DNA of 64,000 nucleotides from Calditerricola satsumensis (GCF_014646935.1 NZ_BMOF01000004.1:21678-85677), one strand, 5' to 3'. Positions 53,726-61,458 are shown, numbered from the stretch's first letter. The notes: generated by a model from the letters alone, not told the origin. Program-made: numbers and translations.

Positions 53726-54871
53726 ATGGGCAACGTGCCGGTCATTACGCCCAAGGAACTGCATGAGAAGATCGCTTCTGGCCAGCCCGTCTTCATCCTC
53801 GACGTGCGCAACGAGGACGAATACGCGAACTGGAAAATCGAAGGGAAACACGTCACCTCGATCAACGTCCCGTACTTTGCCTTCGTGGAAGAAGATGCAT
53901 CCGTGTGGGAGGCCATTCCCAAAGACGTCAAGGACATCGTCGTCGTCTGCGCCAAGGGTGGCGCGTCGGAGTTTGTGGCCGAGCAGCTGCGCGAGAAGGG
54001 GTACAACGCCGTCTCGCTCAAAGGCGGCATGCTGGCGTGGAGCCAGTTCTATCACCCCGAATTGGTGGCGTTCGATGAGAACCTGAAACTGTACCAGGTC
54101 AACCGTTTGGCCAAAGGGTGCCTCTCGTACGTGCTTATTTCGGAAGGGGAAGCGCTGGTCGTCGACCCGAACCGCCACGTTGACGTCTATCTCGAGCTCG
54201 CCCAGAAGGAAGGGGCGACGATCCGGCACATCGTCGACACGCACCTGCACGCCGACCACATTTCCGGCGGGCCGGAACTGGCCAAGCGGACGGGGGCAAC
54301 CTACTACTTGCCGTCGAGCGACGTGCAGGACGGCACCGTCTCCTTCGAGCCGTTGGAGCGCCATGAGCAGATCCACATGGGCAAGGTGGTCGTGGAAGTG
54401 CTGGCCATCCCCACGCCGGGGCACACGCCAGGATCGACGTCGCTCCTGGTGAACAAGAAATTCCTCCTGTCTGGCGACACCATCTTCGTCGGCGGCCTCG
54501 GGCGGCCCGATTTGGGCGGCAAGGCCAAGGAATGGGCGCAGATGCTCTACGACACGGTGTTCAAAACGATCGCCAACCTGCCGGATGACGTTTACGTGCT
54601 TCCGGCCCACTATGCCGACGTGCAAGAGATCAACGACCGTGGCATCGTGGGGGCGACCCTCGGCGAGATTCGCCGCAGCAACGAAATCATGCGCACGCAA
54701 GACCGGGAACGCTTCACGGAAACGGTGGCCGCTTCGGCCCAAGCCGAGAAGCCGCCGAACTTTGAGACGATCGTGGCCATCAACCGCGGCCTGCAGTCGG
54801 TGACGCCGGAAGAGGCCACGGAGCTCGAAATCGGGCCCAATCGCTGTGCGGCCCACCACAGCACGCTGTAA
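53726..54871 (+). CDS. Rhodanese-metallo-beta-lactamase fusion (persulfide dioxygenase-like, CstB/YrkH-type)
   Basis: A 381-residue fusion. The N-terminal rhodanese (about 8-110) has its cysteine at residue 75 (VVVCAKGG). The metallo-beta-lactamase part (about 120-360) has THLHADHISGG (His173, His175, Asp177, His178), PTPGHTPGSTS, SGDTIFVGGLGRPDL and a late LPAHY; these are the metal ligands of ETHE1-like persulfide dioxygenases, which make sulfite or thiosulfate. The order rhodanese then MBL is opposite to CstB. GAGGGG precedes the ATG at 53726. Confidence 0.87.
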   Translation: MGNVPVITPKELHEKIASGQPVFILDVRNEDEYANWKIEGKHVTSINVPYFAFVEEDASVWEAIPKDVKDIVVVCAKGGASEFVAEQLREKGYNAVSLKGGMLAWSQFYHPELVAFDENLKLYQVNRLAKGCLSYVLISEGEALVVDPNRHVDVYLELAQKEGATIRHIVDTHLHADHISGGPELAKRTGATYYLPSSDVQDGTVSFEPLERHEQIHMGKVVVEVLAIPTPGHTPGSTSLLVNKKFLLSGDTIFVGGLGRPDLGGKAKEWAQMLYDTVFKTIANLPDDVYVLPAHYADVQEINDRGIVGATLGEIRRSNEIMRTQDRERFTETVAASAQAEKPPNFETIVAINRGLQSVTPEEATELEIGPNRCAAHHSTL

Positions 54872-54895
54872 CGATAGGGAAAGGGAGGGAGCGTT

Positions 54896-55120
54896 ATGGC
54901 CGATTTGGTTGTCGACGCGCGCGGGCTGTCGTGCCCCATGCCGATTGTCAAAGCGAAGAAGGGCATCGAATCCCTGCAGCCCGGACAAGTGATGGAGCTC
55001 ATCGCCACCGACAAGGGCTCGGTAAATGACGTGCAAGCCTGGGCAAAGCAGGCCGGACATGAGGTCCTGTCGGTGGAGGAGCGGAACGGCGAATACCATT
55101 TTCGCATCAAAAAGGGGTAA
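54896..55120 (+). CDS. TusA family sulfur carrier
   Basis: A 74-residue TusA-like protein with the redox motif GLSCPMPIV (Cys13) and the KGIESLQPGQVMELIATDKGS stretch (shown in part). It carries sulfane sulfur for the dioxygenase and rhodaneses. GGGAGGGAG precedes the ATG; 24 bases separate it from the fusion gene. A terminator follows at 55150-55187. Confidence 0.92.
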   Translation: MADLVVDARGLSCPMPIVKAKKGIESLQPGQVMELIATDKGSVNDVQAWAKQAGHEVLSVEERNGEYHFRIKKG

Positions 55121-55149
55121 GCGGGGGAATCGAAAGGCGTTCCTGTTGC

Positions 55150-55187
55150 GGGAGGGCGGGGGCAACGCGTTCGCCCTCCCTCTTTCT
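55150..55187 (+). terminator. Terminator after tusA
   Basis: GGGAGGGC / GCCCTCCC stem with a 15-base loop followed by TCTTTCT. It separates the first sulfur operon from the DUF302 unit. Confidence 0.65.
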
Positions 55188-55198
55188 GCCGTTTGGAA

Positions 55199-55212
55199 TA
55201 CGGATACCCGCA
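55199..55212 (+). promoter_or_regulatory. Operator-like sequence before the DUF302 gene
   Basis: TACGGATACCCGCA matches the palindrome before the TauE-like gene (49305-49318) at 12 of 14 positions. The promoter around it is not clear. Confidence 0.4.
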
Positions 55213-55272
55213 TCGGTGCAAAAGGCCATTGGCGATGTCCATTCCCTTTGCCTAAAAGGAGGTTTGCCGGAG

Positions 55273-55668
55273 ATGGAAGGCTTTGCGATTCGCTTCACCA
55301 CCGAACGTTCCCTTGAAGACGTGCGCGAGCGGCTGCGGGAGGCGCTCGCGAAGCGCGGATTCGGTGTGTTGTGGGAACTGGATGTGGCGGAGACGTTGGC
55401 GAAAAAGGGACAGCCCGTTGCGGGGCCATTTGTCGTGTGGGAGGTGTGCAAGCCGGCGGTGGCGGCAGAGGCGCTGGCGGAAAACGCCGATGCCGTCTTC
55501 CTCTTGCCCTGCAAACTGGGGGCGTACGCCCGTGACGGCCGCACGGTGGTCGGGATGATTCGGCCGACCCACCTGGCGTCGCCGTTTGGCGAACGGCTGG
55601 CCGCCATCGGGCGCGACGTCGAGGAGGAACTCGTGGCGGCGCTCCGCGAGGCGACGCAAGACGCGTAA
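55273..55668 (+). CDS. DUF302 domain protein
   Basis: A 131-residue soluble protein with the DUF302 pattern: RSLEDVRERLREALAKRGFGVL, then FVVWEVCKPAVAAEAL and DAVFLLPCKLGAYARDG. Two cysteines (in VCKPA and LPCKL) are typical. The function is unknown, but DUF302 genes are common in sulfur oxidation and persulfide loci. The ATG at 55273 has AAGGAGG upstream. Confidence 0.8.
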   Translation: MEGFAIRFTTERSLEDVRERLREALAKRGFGVLWELDVAETLAKKGQPVAGPFVVWEVCKPAVAAEALAENADAVFLLPCKLGAYARDGRTVVGMIRPTHLASPFGERLAAIGRDVEEELVAALREATQDA

Positions 55669-55740
55669 CGGGCGGCCGTTATGGTCGCATGCACCGTATA
55701 AAAAATTTGGAAGAAATCTGGAAAACGGGAGGGGAAAACC

Positions 55741-56214
55741 GTGGCCGACAAAACGACGATCATCGTGTTCAGCGGCGATCTCGACAAAGCGATGGCCGCC
55801 TTCATCATTGCCAACGGGGCGGCGGCCATGGGCAGCGAGGTGACGATGTTCTTTACCTTCTGGGGATTGAACATCCTGCGCAAAGCGCACGCCGCTCCCG
55901 GAAAGAAGCCCTGGATGGAGCGGCTGTTTGGCGCCATGATGCCGAAGGGGCCGGAACGCCTGGGCCTGTCCAAAATGAACATGGGCGGCCTGGGGGCCCG
56001 GATGATGAAATGGGCGATGCGGCGCAAAAACGTCTCCCCCTTGCCCCAGCTCATGGAGATGGCGCGGGAGCAAGGGGTGAAATTGGTCGCCTGCACCATG
56101 TCGATGGACGTGCTCGGCATTCGCCCTGAGGAGCTGATCGACGGCGTCGACTTCGGAGGCGTGGCGACGTACCTGGGCGAAGCGTACGAGGCGAAGCTGA
56201 ATCTGTTCATTTGA
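55741..56214 (+). CDS. DsrE-like / YrkE-type sulfur protein
   Basis: A 157-residue DsrE-family protein. It has TTIIVFSGDLDKAMAAFIIANG at the start, an insert of about 50 residues (KPWMERLFGAMMPKGPERLG), a single cysteine in LVACTMSMDVLG and a C-terminal GVATYLGEAYEAKLNLFI. It corresponds to YrkE in B. subtilis. Start GTG with GGGAGGG 7 bases upstream. It lies 72 bases after DUF302 and 84 bases before the CstR-like gene. Confidence 0.85.
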   Translation: MADKTTIIVFSGDLDKAMAAFIIANGAAAMGSEVTMFFTFWGLNILRKAHAAPGKKPWMERLFGAMMPKGPERLGLSKMNMGGLGARMMKWAMRRKNVSPLPQLMEMAREQGVKLVACTMSMDVLGIRPEELIDGVDFGGVATYLGEAYEAKLNLFI

Positions 56215-56298
56215 CGGGAGGGGCAGGGGCTCCTTGAAGGGGCGACCCGCGTTGGGATAGGATAAGGGCAGCCGGATGGCAAAAGGGGGTGATCCACC

Positions 56299-56568
56299 GT
56301 GCCCACGATCCTGTACGACGACAAGTTGAAGATGCGGCTCAAACGCGTGGAAGGGCAGATCCGCGGCGTCCTGCGCATGATGGAAGAAGAGGCCACCTGC
56401 AAGGAGGTCGTCACGCAGCTCACCGCTGCCCGCACGGCCATCGACAAGGCCATCGCCTACCTCGTGGCGACGAACATGGAGCAGTGCATCCTCGAGGAGC
56501 TCTCGAAGGGCGGCGATTCGCGCAAGGTGGTGCAGGAGGCCATCGAATTGCTCATCAAAAGCCGCTAA
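56299..56568 (+). CDS. cstR: CsoR-family repressor, persulfide sensor type (CstR)
   Basis: An 89-residue all-helical CsoR/RcnR-fold repressor (LKRVEGQIRGVLRMME). The two reactive cysteines are Cys34 (EATCKEV) and Cys63 (NMEQC). The copper-ligand histidine of CsoR is Asn59 here, so copper sensing is unlikely and the CstR class, which forms a di- to tetrasulfide bridge, fits. The ATACC-N6-GGTAT sites at 49175 and 52282 are its probable operators. Start GTG after AAGGGGGTGAT. Confidence 0.88.
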   Translation: MPTILYDDKLKMRLKRVEGQIRGVLRMMEEEATCKEVVTQLTAARTAIDKAIAYLVATNMEQCILEELSKGGDSRKVVQEAIELLIKSR

Positions 56569-56572
56569 AACG

Positions 56573-56606
56573 AAAACAGCAAGTCGCACCGACTTGCTGT
56601 TTTTTT
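56573..56606. terminator. Terminator after cstR
   Basis: CAGCAAGTC / GACTTGCTG stem, 4-base loop, seven T; an A-rich stretch on the other side lets it work for the convergent DUF1885 gene. Confidence 0.88.
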
Positions 56607-56633
56607 ACGCTCCCCCATCTTCCGGAGAGACGG

Positions 56634-57113
56634 TTAGCCCTTGCGCGGGTTGTAATACATGACGCGCCCGTTAAACAGGTGCAGCTCGGCTTGCAAGGTC
56701 TTGGCCAAATATTTGCAAAACTCGTTGGCCTTGGCCTTGTCGCCATGGGTGCTGACGTCGGGCAGGTGCACGGCGATGTAGGCCCGCTGGCGCGTTTCTG
56801 TGACGGTTTCCGTTTCCCCGTCCGCCCCTTCCTTTGGCCGTTCGACGGTCACCGTATACGGTTCGGTGCCGACGCCGACGACGATGGCCCGGTAGCCTGG
56901 GTTTTTCCCCCGCAGCAAAAACCAGTTCCCTTCCGCTTCCGGGCGCGCTTCGATGGTGTACGGAAAGGCGTGCTCCTGATAGTTCCACCCGAGCTGCTGC
57001 CCCGTCTTGGTCGTCTGCTCGATGTACCGCTCGAGCAGCGCCTTCACCTCCTCGAGGGTAATCGTCTGCTGGGTCGAGCCTTCCACCAGTTTGATGGTCG
57101 CCGTTTCGCCCAA
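56634..57113 (-). CDS. DUF1885 family protein
   Basis: A 159-residue soluble protein. The N-terminal ATIKLVEGSTQQTITLEEVKALLERY and TKTGQQLGWNYQEHAFPYTIE (read in pieces) match what I know of DUF1885, a Bacillales family of unknown function. The start appears to be TTG at 57113, with GGAGT upstream; no ATG fits. It converges on cstR. Confidence 0.7.
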   Translation of the reverse strand: MGETATIKLVEGSTQQTITLEEVKALLERYIEQTTKTGQQLGWNYQEHAFPYTIEARPEAEGNWFLLRGKNPGYRAIVVGVGTEPYTVTVERPKEGADGETETVTETRQRAYIAVHLPDVSTHGDKAKANEFCKYLAKTLQAELHLFNGRVMYYNPRKG

Positions 57114-57180
57114 CGGTGTTCACTCCTACTCCCGTAGTGGGGGATGTGTTCGCCCTCATCTTACCATTTCGTCGCCTCCT

Positions 57181-58206
57181 TTACAATGGACCGGGGGCGA
57201 ATCGGGGAAGCAGGCGAAACCCGTGCGACCGGATGGGTTGGGGATAGACGGCAAAGGTGACGGACCGGCTCCGGCCGTTGGGCAAGATGGCGTCGACGGT
57301 GATGACCGCCGGCTGTCCCTGTGAGGACGGACCGACGCGGAACGTTAGGGGATGGGATACGGATTGCTGCGGACCGACGCGCAGGGCTTCGGGGAGGGAA
57401 ACGTCCCACGTGGGAGGAATTCCCCGGTAGGAGAAGCGAACCGTTCGCGGCTGGTTGCGCAGGTTGGTGACGGTCAGGGTGTAGATGGACGTGAGGTGTC
57501 CGTTTGAGGGAATGCCGGTCGCGGCGGGCGTCACGAAAAGTTCCAGCCCCGTAGACGTAAACACGGCGAACGTTAAGGCGGCAGCAACGGAAAGCGTAAG
57601 CAGGCCAAGGAGGAGATTGGTTTTGCGCAGAAACGGCCGCTGTCCGGGTTCGGCCTGGGGAGCGGCAAACACCATTTGCAAGAATCCGTAAGGGCAGGCA
57701 TAGCGACAAAAGCGGTGACGAAGGAAAGCGATCATGACGAAAAAGAACAGGGTGAAGCCCAGTTCGATGCGGAGCAGCAGGTTGTCCAGCGTACCTTCCT
57801 GAAGGTTGGCCCACAAGCGACGCGGATCGACGAAGTAGGCCAAAAATAAAAAGGCGATGACGGGCGCGAAGAAGGCCGCCACCAACAGGTTGACCGTCTG
57901 GCGAACGGCCGGATGGCCGGCCAAAAAGCGCCACCGCGTAAGACGCAGCAGGTAGGCCGAAAAGGTGTTGTGGGGGCAGATCCAGAGGCAAAACCCGCGG
58001 CGAAACCATTGGGAGAGGGTCACAAAGACGAGCACGAGGAACACGACCGCCAGGAGCAACACAGAGGATTCGGAAAAGGAAACGGCCTGCCGGAACACGT
58101 AAACGGTGCCGGTGGTGACGTCAATCCGGAACACGTCCAGAAGGGGAACCAAACCGAACAGCACGAGGAATGCCGCCTGGGACAACCGTTTTGCGAAGGT
58201 TCCCAC
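57181..58206 (-). CDS. CcoG/FixG-like membrane protein without the ferredoxin domain
   Basis: A 341-residue membrane protein with four to six hydrophobic segments. Two cysteine clusters of CcoG/RdxA type are seen, RRGFCLWICPHN near residue 70 and HRFCRYACPYGF near 165. CcoG/FixG usually has a 2x[4Fe-4S] ferredoxin region between membrane and C-terminus; here it is missing. The C-terminal 130 residues look like the FixG Ig-like domain (TGLELFVTP, then YTLTVTNLRNQPRTVRFSYRG). Possibly a redox or copper-oxidase accessory protein. The GTG start has GGGG upstream. Confidence 0.65.
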   Translation of the reverse strand: MGTFAKRLSQAAFLVLFGLVPLLDVFRIDVTTGTVYVFRQAVSFSESSVLLLAVVFLVLVFVTLSQWFRRGFCLWICPHNTFSAYLLRLTRWRFLAGHPAVRQTVNLLVAAFFAPVIAFLFLAYFVDPRRLWANLQEGTLDNLLLRIELGFTLFFFVMIAFLRHRFCRYACPYGFLQMVFAAPQAEPGQRPFLRKTNLLLGLLTLSVAAALTFAVFTSTGLELFVTPAATGIPSNGHLTSIYTLTVTNLRNQPRTVRFSYRGIPPTWDVSLPEALRVGPQQSVSHPLTFRVGPSSQGQPAVITVDAILPNGRSRSVTFAVYPQPIRSHGFRLLPRFAPGPL

Positions 58207-58325
58207 CCGCGTTTGCCCCTTTCCCTTGTATGGTGACCATGGCTATGGTAAAATATTATCTACTTCTTCTGTTCCTTCTAGTTGTCACTCGTCCGTCCAT
58301 TTTTTATACCGCGTGTGGGAAACGG

Positions 58326-58355
58326 TTGCAACGATCGCGGAACAACAGGTACACT
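58326..58355 (+). promoter_or_regulatory. Promoter of the DUF3055 gene
   Basis: TTGCAA (58326-58331), 18-base spacer, TACACT (58350-58355). A second pair further up, TTGTAT (58226-58231), 17 bases, TAAAAT (58249-58254), could also be used. Confidence 0.5.
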
Positions 58356-58400
58356 ACCTTATTTACGCAAAATTAGAAATTGTTGAAGGAGGCGTTGCCG

Positions 58401-58697
58401 ATGGAGAACTTTGAGCGCCTGTACGACGAAGTGGAAAACGCGCATGTTCGGTTTATCGGGTTTACCACGGAGCACACCCGCTATGATTTCGGCATTCTGT
58501 TTACGCGCAAGTTTTTCGGCAAACCGCTGGTCATTTGCATGCAAACGGGGCGCGCCACCACGCTCTGTGCCGACGAGGCGGCCAACGTTGATTACATCCA
58601 GCAGCATTTCGCCATCCAACACCGCGAGGACGCCGAATTTTTGTCCCATTTCTTCCAGCAAATCCTTCCTTCCGTCCCCATGGAATCGGAATACTGA
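58401..58697 (+). CDS. DUF3055 family protein
   Basis: A 98-residue protein with NFERLYDEVENAHVRFIGF, TRYDFGILFTRKFFGKPLVICMQTGR (in pieces) and ANVDYIQQHFAI, matching the short conserved DUF3055 family of Bacillales. Function unknown. The ATG at 58401 has AGGAGG 9 bases upstream. A terminator follows. Confidence 0.78.
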   Translation: MENFERLYDEVENAHVRFIGFTTEHTRYDFGILFTRKFFGKPLVICMQTGRATTLCADEAANVDYIQQHFAIQHREDAEFLSHFFQQILPSVPMESEY

Positions 58698-58710
58698 TCG
58701 CGATGCCCTC

Positions 58711-58742
58711 GCCCATGGGCTCGGCTCATGGGCGTTTTTTTC
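58711..58742 (+). terminator. Terminator after the DUF3055 gene
   Basis: GCCCATG / CATGGGC stem with a 9-base loop followed by G and seven T. Confidence 0.85.
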
Positions 58743-58772
58743 TTGACAACATTAGCATGGCACGATTACGAT
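58743..58772 (+). promoter_or_regulatory. Promoter of the SR1P-like transcript
   Basis: TTGACA (58743-58748), 18-base spacer, TACGAT (58767-58772), starting right at the T run of the preceding terminator. Confidence 0.6.
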
Positions 58773-58839
58773 AAAAGTGTAACACAATCTGTCGGCGATG
58801 CGGTTTGGTGTGCAGGATATGGGCGAGGAGGGCCGATGG

Positions 58840-58968
58840 ATGGGAACGATTGTGTGCCAATGTTGTGACCGCATTATCGCGCATTTTGACGCCGAAAAGG
58901 TCAATGTTCTCTTCGGCGTTTGCTCCCGCTGCGCGGAGGGGCAGCAGGACGAGACGCCGAATGCCTAA
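58840..58968 (+). CDS. SR1P-like small zinc-ribbon peptide (GapA-interacting family)
   Basis: A 42-residue peptide too short for routine gene finding. It starts MGTIVCQCCDRIIAHFDAEK and continues VNVLFGVCSRC; the order of CxxC pairs and the VNVLFG stretch match SR1P, the peptide encoded by the dual-function small RNA SR1 in B. subtilis, which binds glyceraldehyde-3-phosphate dehydrogenase GapA. GAGGAGGG lies 7 bases before the ATG. It has its own promoter and terminator (transcript about 58779-59043). Confidence 0.8.
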   Translation: MGTIVCQCCDRIIAHFDAEKVNVLFGVCSRCAEGQQDETPNA

Positions 58969-59008
58969 CGTGTGCGAGCCTGCCATACTGTTTCCATACA
59001 CTCCATAG

Positions 59009-59043
59009 GGTTCCCTCTTCCTGCGCGAAGGGGGAACTTTTTT
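59009..59043 (+). terminator. Terminator of the SR1P-like transcript
   Basis: GGTTCCCTCTTC ... GAAGGGGGAAC stem with a 6-base loop and T run. Confidence 0.85.
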
Positions 59044-59062
59044 GTTGTTGGATTTGGCCAGC

Positions 59063-59088
59063 AAAAAAGACCCGGGCGGTTCCGGGTC
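59063..59088 (-). terminator. Terminator of speA
   Basis: On the minus strand GACCCGG ... CCCGGGTC stem with a 5-6-base loop followed by six T, 43 bases after the speA stop. Confidence 0.85.
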
Positions 59089-59130
59089 CGTTGCCTTCCG
59101 AAAACTTGATAAAGAAAGGATGGCCGGAGG

Positions 59131-60603
59131 CTACCGAATGGCGCGGTGCGTTTTGATCACCTTGACCGTCTGGATGGTGGGATCTTCGGGTCCCTGCACG
59201 GGAAGGCCCACGGCCAGGTTCTCGCGGATGTAGGCCAGGTTTTCCTCGGTGAGGATCTCGCCGGGCATGACGATGGGGATGCCCGGGGGATACACCATGA
59301 TGGACTCGGCCATGATGCGGCCCACCGCTTCGTCGATGGGCACCGTTTCCGTTTCGGCGTAAAAGGCGTCGCGCGGCGAGAGAGCAAGCTCCGGGATCTT
59401 CGGCAGCACGACGCGAAGCTCGCGCGCGGCCCGTTTCGCGTAAAAGGTTCGCGACAGGTCGCGGATCGCCGCCACGAGGGCTTCCACCGTCTCTTCGCTG
59501 TCGCCCGCGGTGATGAAGCAGAGCACGTTGTACAGGTCGCTCAGCTCCACTTCAATGTTGTGCATCTCGCGCAGCCACTTTTCCGCCTCGTAGCCCGTGA
59601 TGCCCAGCTCGCGCACGTGGATGGTCAGCTTGGTGGGATCGTAGTCGTAGATCGCTTCTTCGCCGACGCGCTCGTCGCCAAAGCAGTAGATGCCGGGGAT
59701 TTGGTTGAGGGCCTCGCGGGCCCACCGTGCCAGGTGCAGCGCCTTCTCGTTCATCTCCCGGCCATGCAGGGCGAGCTGCTTGCGGGCTGCGTCGAGGGAA
59801 GCGAGAAGGAGGTAGGATGTCGACGTGGTCGTGAGCATGCTCAGAATCGCCTGCACGCGCTGCGGGTTGACCCGCCCTTCCCGCACGTTCAGGATCGAGC
59901 TTTGCGTCAGCGACCCGCCCAGCTTGTGCAGGCTGGTGGCCGACATGTCGGCGCCGGCCTCCATGGCCGACATGGGCAGCTCCTCGTGAAAATGGATATG
60001 GGCCCCGTGGGCCTCGTCCACCAGCACGGGCACCCCGTAGCTGTGGGCGACCATGACAATCTCGCGCAGGTTGGCCGCCACGCCGAAGTAGGTGGGGTTG
60101 ATCACGAGCACCGCCTTGGCGTCGGGGTGCTGTTCGAGGGCCCGCTGCACCGAGGCGGTGGTGATGCCGTGGGCAATGCCGAGCGTCTCATCCATCACGG
60201 GGTGGATGAACACCGGCGTGGCCCCGGCGAGGATCAGGGCGGTGATGACCGACTTGTGCACGTTCCGCGGGACGATGATCTTGTCCCCCGGCGCGACGAC
60301 GGACATCACCATGGCCATGATAGCCCCGCTCGTCCCTTGCACGGAGAAGAAGGTGTGGTCGGCCCCGAAGGCTTCGGCGGCCAGCTCCTGGGCTTCCTTA
60401 ATGATTCCCTGCGGGTTGTGCAGGTCGTCGAGGGGGGCGATGTTGATGAGGTCAATCGACAGGGCGTTTTTCCCGAGAAAATCGCGGAATTCGGGGTTCA
60501 TCCCCGCACCGCGCTTGTGTCCGGGAATGTGAAATTGCAGGGGATTGCGCTTGGCGTGTTCCAACAGGCCGGTAAACAGCGGCGTACGCGCCTGTCGATT
60601 CAT
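59131..60603 (-). CDS. speA: Arginine/lysine/ornithine decarboxylase (SpeA type)
   Basis: A 490-residue PLP-dependent decarboxylase of the Orn/Lys/Arg class I fold. The PLP lysine is Lys227 in SATSLHKLGGS, with DEAHGAH near 197 and the N-terminal FHIPGHKRG block. The length equals Bacillus SpeA (490), which makes agmatine for polyamines; lysine decarboxylase activity is the alternative. The ATG at 60603 has GAGGAGAG upstream; the longer frame has no site. Polyamines are important to thermophiles. Confidence 0.88.
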   Translation of the reverse strand: MNRQARTPLFTGLLEHAKRNPLQFHIPGHKRGAGMNPEFRDFLGKNALSIDLINIAPLDDLHNPQGIIKEAQELAAEAFGADHTFFSVQGTSGAIMAMVMSVVAPGDKIIVPRNVHKSVITALILAGATPVFIHPVMDETLGIAHGITTASVQRALEQHPDAKAVLVINPTYFGVAANLREIVMVAHSYGVPVLVDEAHGAHIHFHEELPMSAMEAGADMSATSLHKLGGSLTQSSILNVREGRVNPQRVQAILSMLTTTSTSYLLLASLDAARKQLALHGREMNEKALHLARWAREALNQIPGIYCFGDERVGEEAIYDYDPTKLTIHVRELGITGYEAEKWLREMHNIEVELSDLYNVLCFITAGDSEETVEALVAAIRDLSRTFYAKRAARELRVVLPKIPELALSPRDAFYAETETVPIDEAVGRIMAESIMVYPPGIPIVMPGEILTEENLAYIRENLAVGLPVQGPEDPTIQTVKVIKTHRAIR

Positions 60604-60638
60604 GCTCTCTCCTCGCTTTATTACAAAAATCAAGGTTG

Positions 60639-60666
60639 AGTATAACAGATTCCCCCCCGTTTGCAA
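60639..60666 (-). promoter_or_regulatory. Promoter of speA
   Basis: Minus strand TTGCAA (60661-60666), 16-base spacer, TATACT (60639-60644). Confidence 0.65.
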
Positions 60667-60746
60667 GAGGAAATCGCGGCCGCGGTGTGGTAAAATAACG
60701 GTCGAGAAGTCCAGCAATTGCGAAGGATCTGAAGGAGGAGCGGCAC

Positions 60747-61340
60747 GTGAAGACGCGCGTGACGGAACTGTTGGGGATTCGCTACCCGATTGTGCAGGGC
60801 GGGCTGGCCTACTTGGCGTACGCCGAGCTCGCGGCGGCCGTTTCCAACGCCGGCGGGCTGGGGCAGATCACGGCGATGACCGTCGGCGGGCCTGAAGCGT
60901 TGCGCGAGGAGATTCGCAAGGTGCGCCAGCTGACCGACAAGCCCTTCGGCGTCAACTTCGCCATCGGCCAACACGGGCGGCCGTATGAAGACCTGCTCGC
61001 GGTGGCCATCGAAGAGCGGGTGCCCGTCATCTCCGTCACCGGCGGCAACCTGACGCCCCTCGTGGAAAAGATCAAGCCGCACGGCATCAAGGTGCTCGTT
61101 CTTGTTTCGTCGGTGCGGCAGGCCAAAAAATGCGAGGAGATCGGCGTCGACGCGGTGATGGCCGTGGGGCAGGAGGGCGGCGGGCACATCGGGCGCGACG
61201 ACGTGGGGACGATGGTGCTCATCCCCCGCGTGGTCGACGCGGTGTCCATTCCCGTTCTCGCCAGCGGCGGAATCGGCGACGGGCGAGGGCTGGTGGCGGC
61301 GCTGGCCTTCAAAACCGAGGTTAATATTTTGATATTCTGA
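60747..61340 (+). pseudogene. Nitronate monooxygenase-like gene, 3' end lost to an insertion
   Basis: 197 codons from a GTG with AGGAGGAG upstream. It is a FMN-dependent NPD/FabK-type TIM barrel: [41 protein letters not shown] and [16 protein letters not shown] are present. Normal proteins run to about 310-320 residues. After ALAF the sequence turns AT-rich and ends KTEVNILIF, where the family would continue with a conserved GTRF phosphate-site region. So about 120 residues have been replaced by the insertion starting near 61310-61325. Likely inactive. Confidence 0.8.
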
Positions 61341-61370
61341 AATGTCAATCGATGTGGTTTCCAACCGAAA

Positions 61371-61438
61371 ACACGTGCGGTCTCCCGAACATTTTATCGG
61401 AGTACGAGGGGGTTACTTTATACCGAGACCGTACGTGT
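61371..61438. repeat. Inverted repeat upstream of the recombinase gene
   Basis: ACACGTGCGGTCTC (61371-61384) and GAGACCGTACGTGT (61425-61438) pair at 13 of 14 positions, 40 bases apart, ending 20 bases before the recombinase start. It may be a recombinase arm site or a leader hairpin. Confidence 0.6.
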
Positions 61439-61458
61439 CTTTTAAGGAGGGGTTTACT

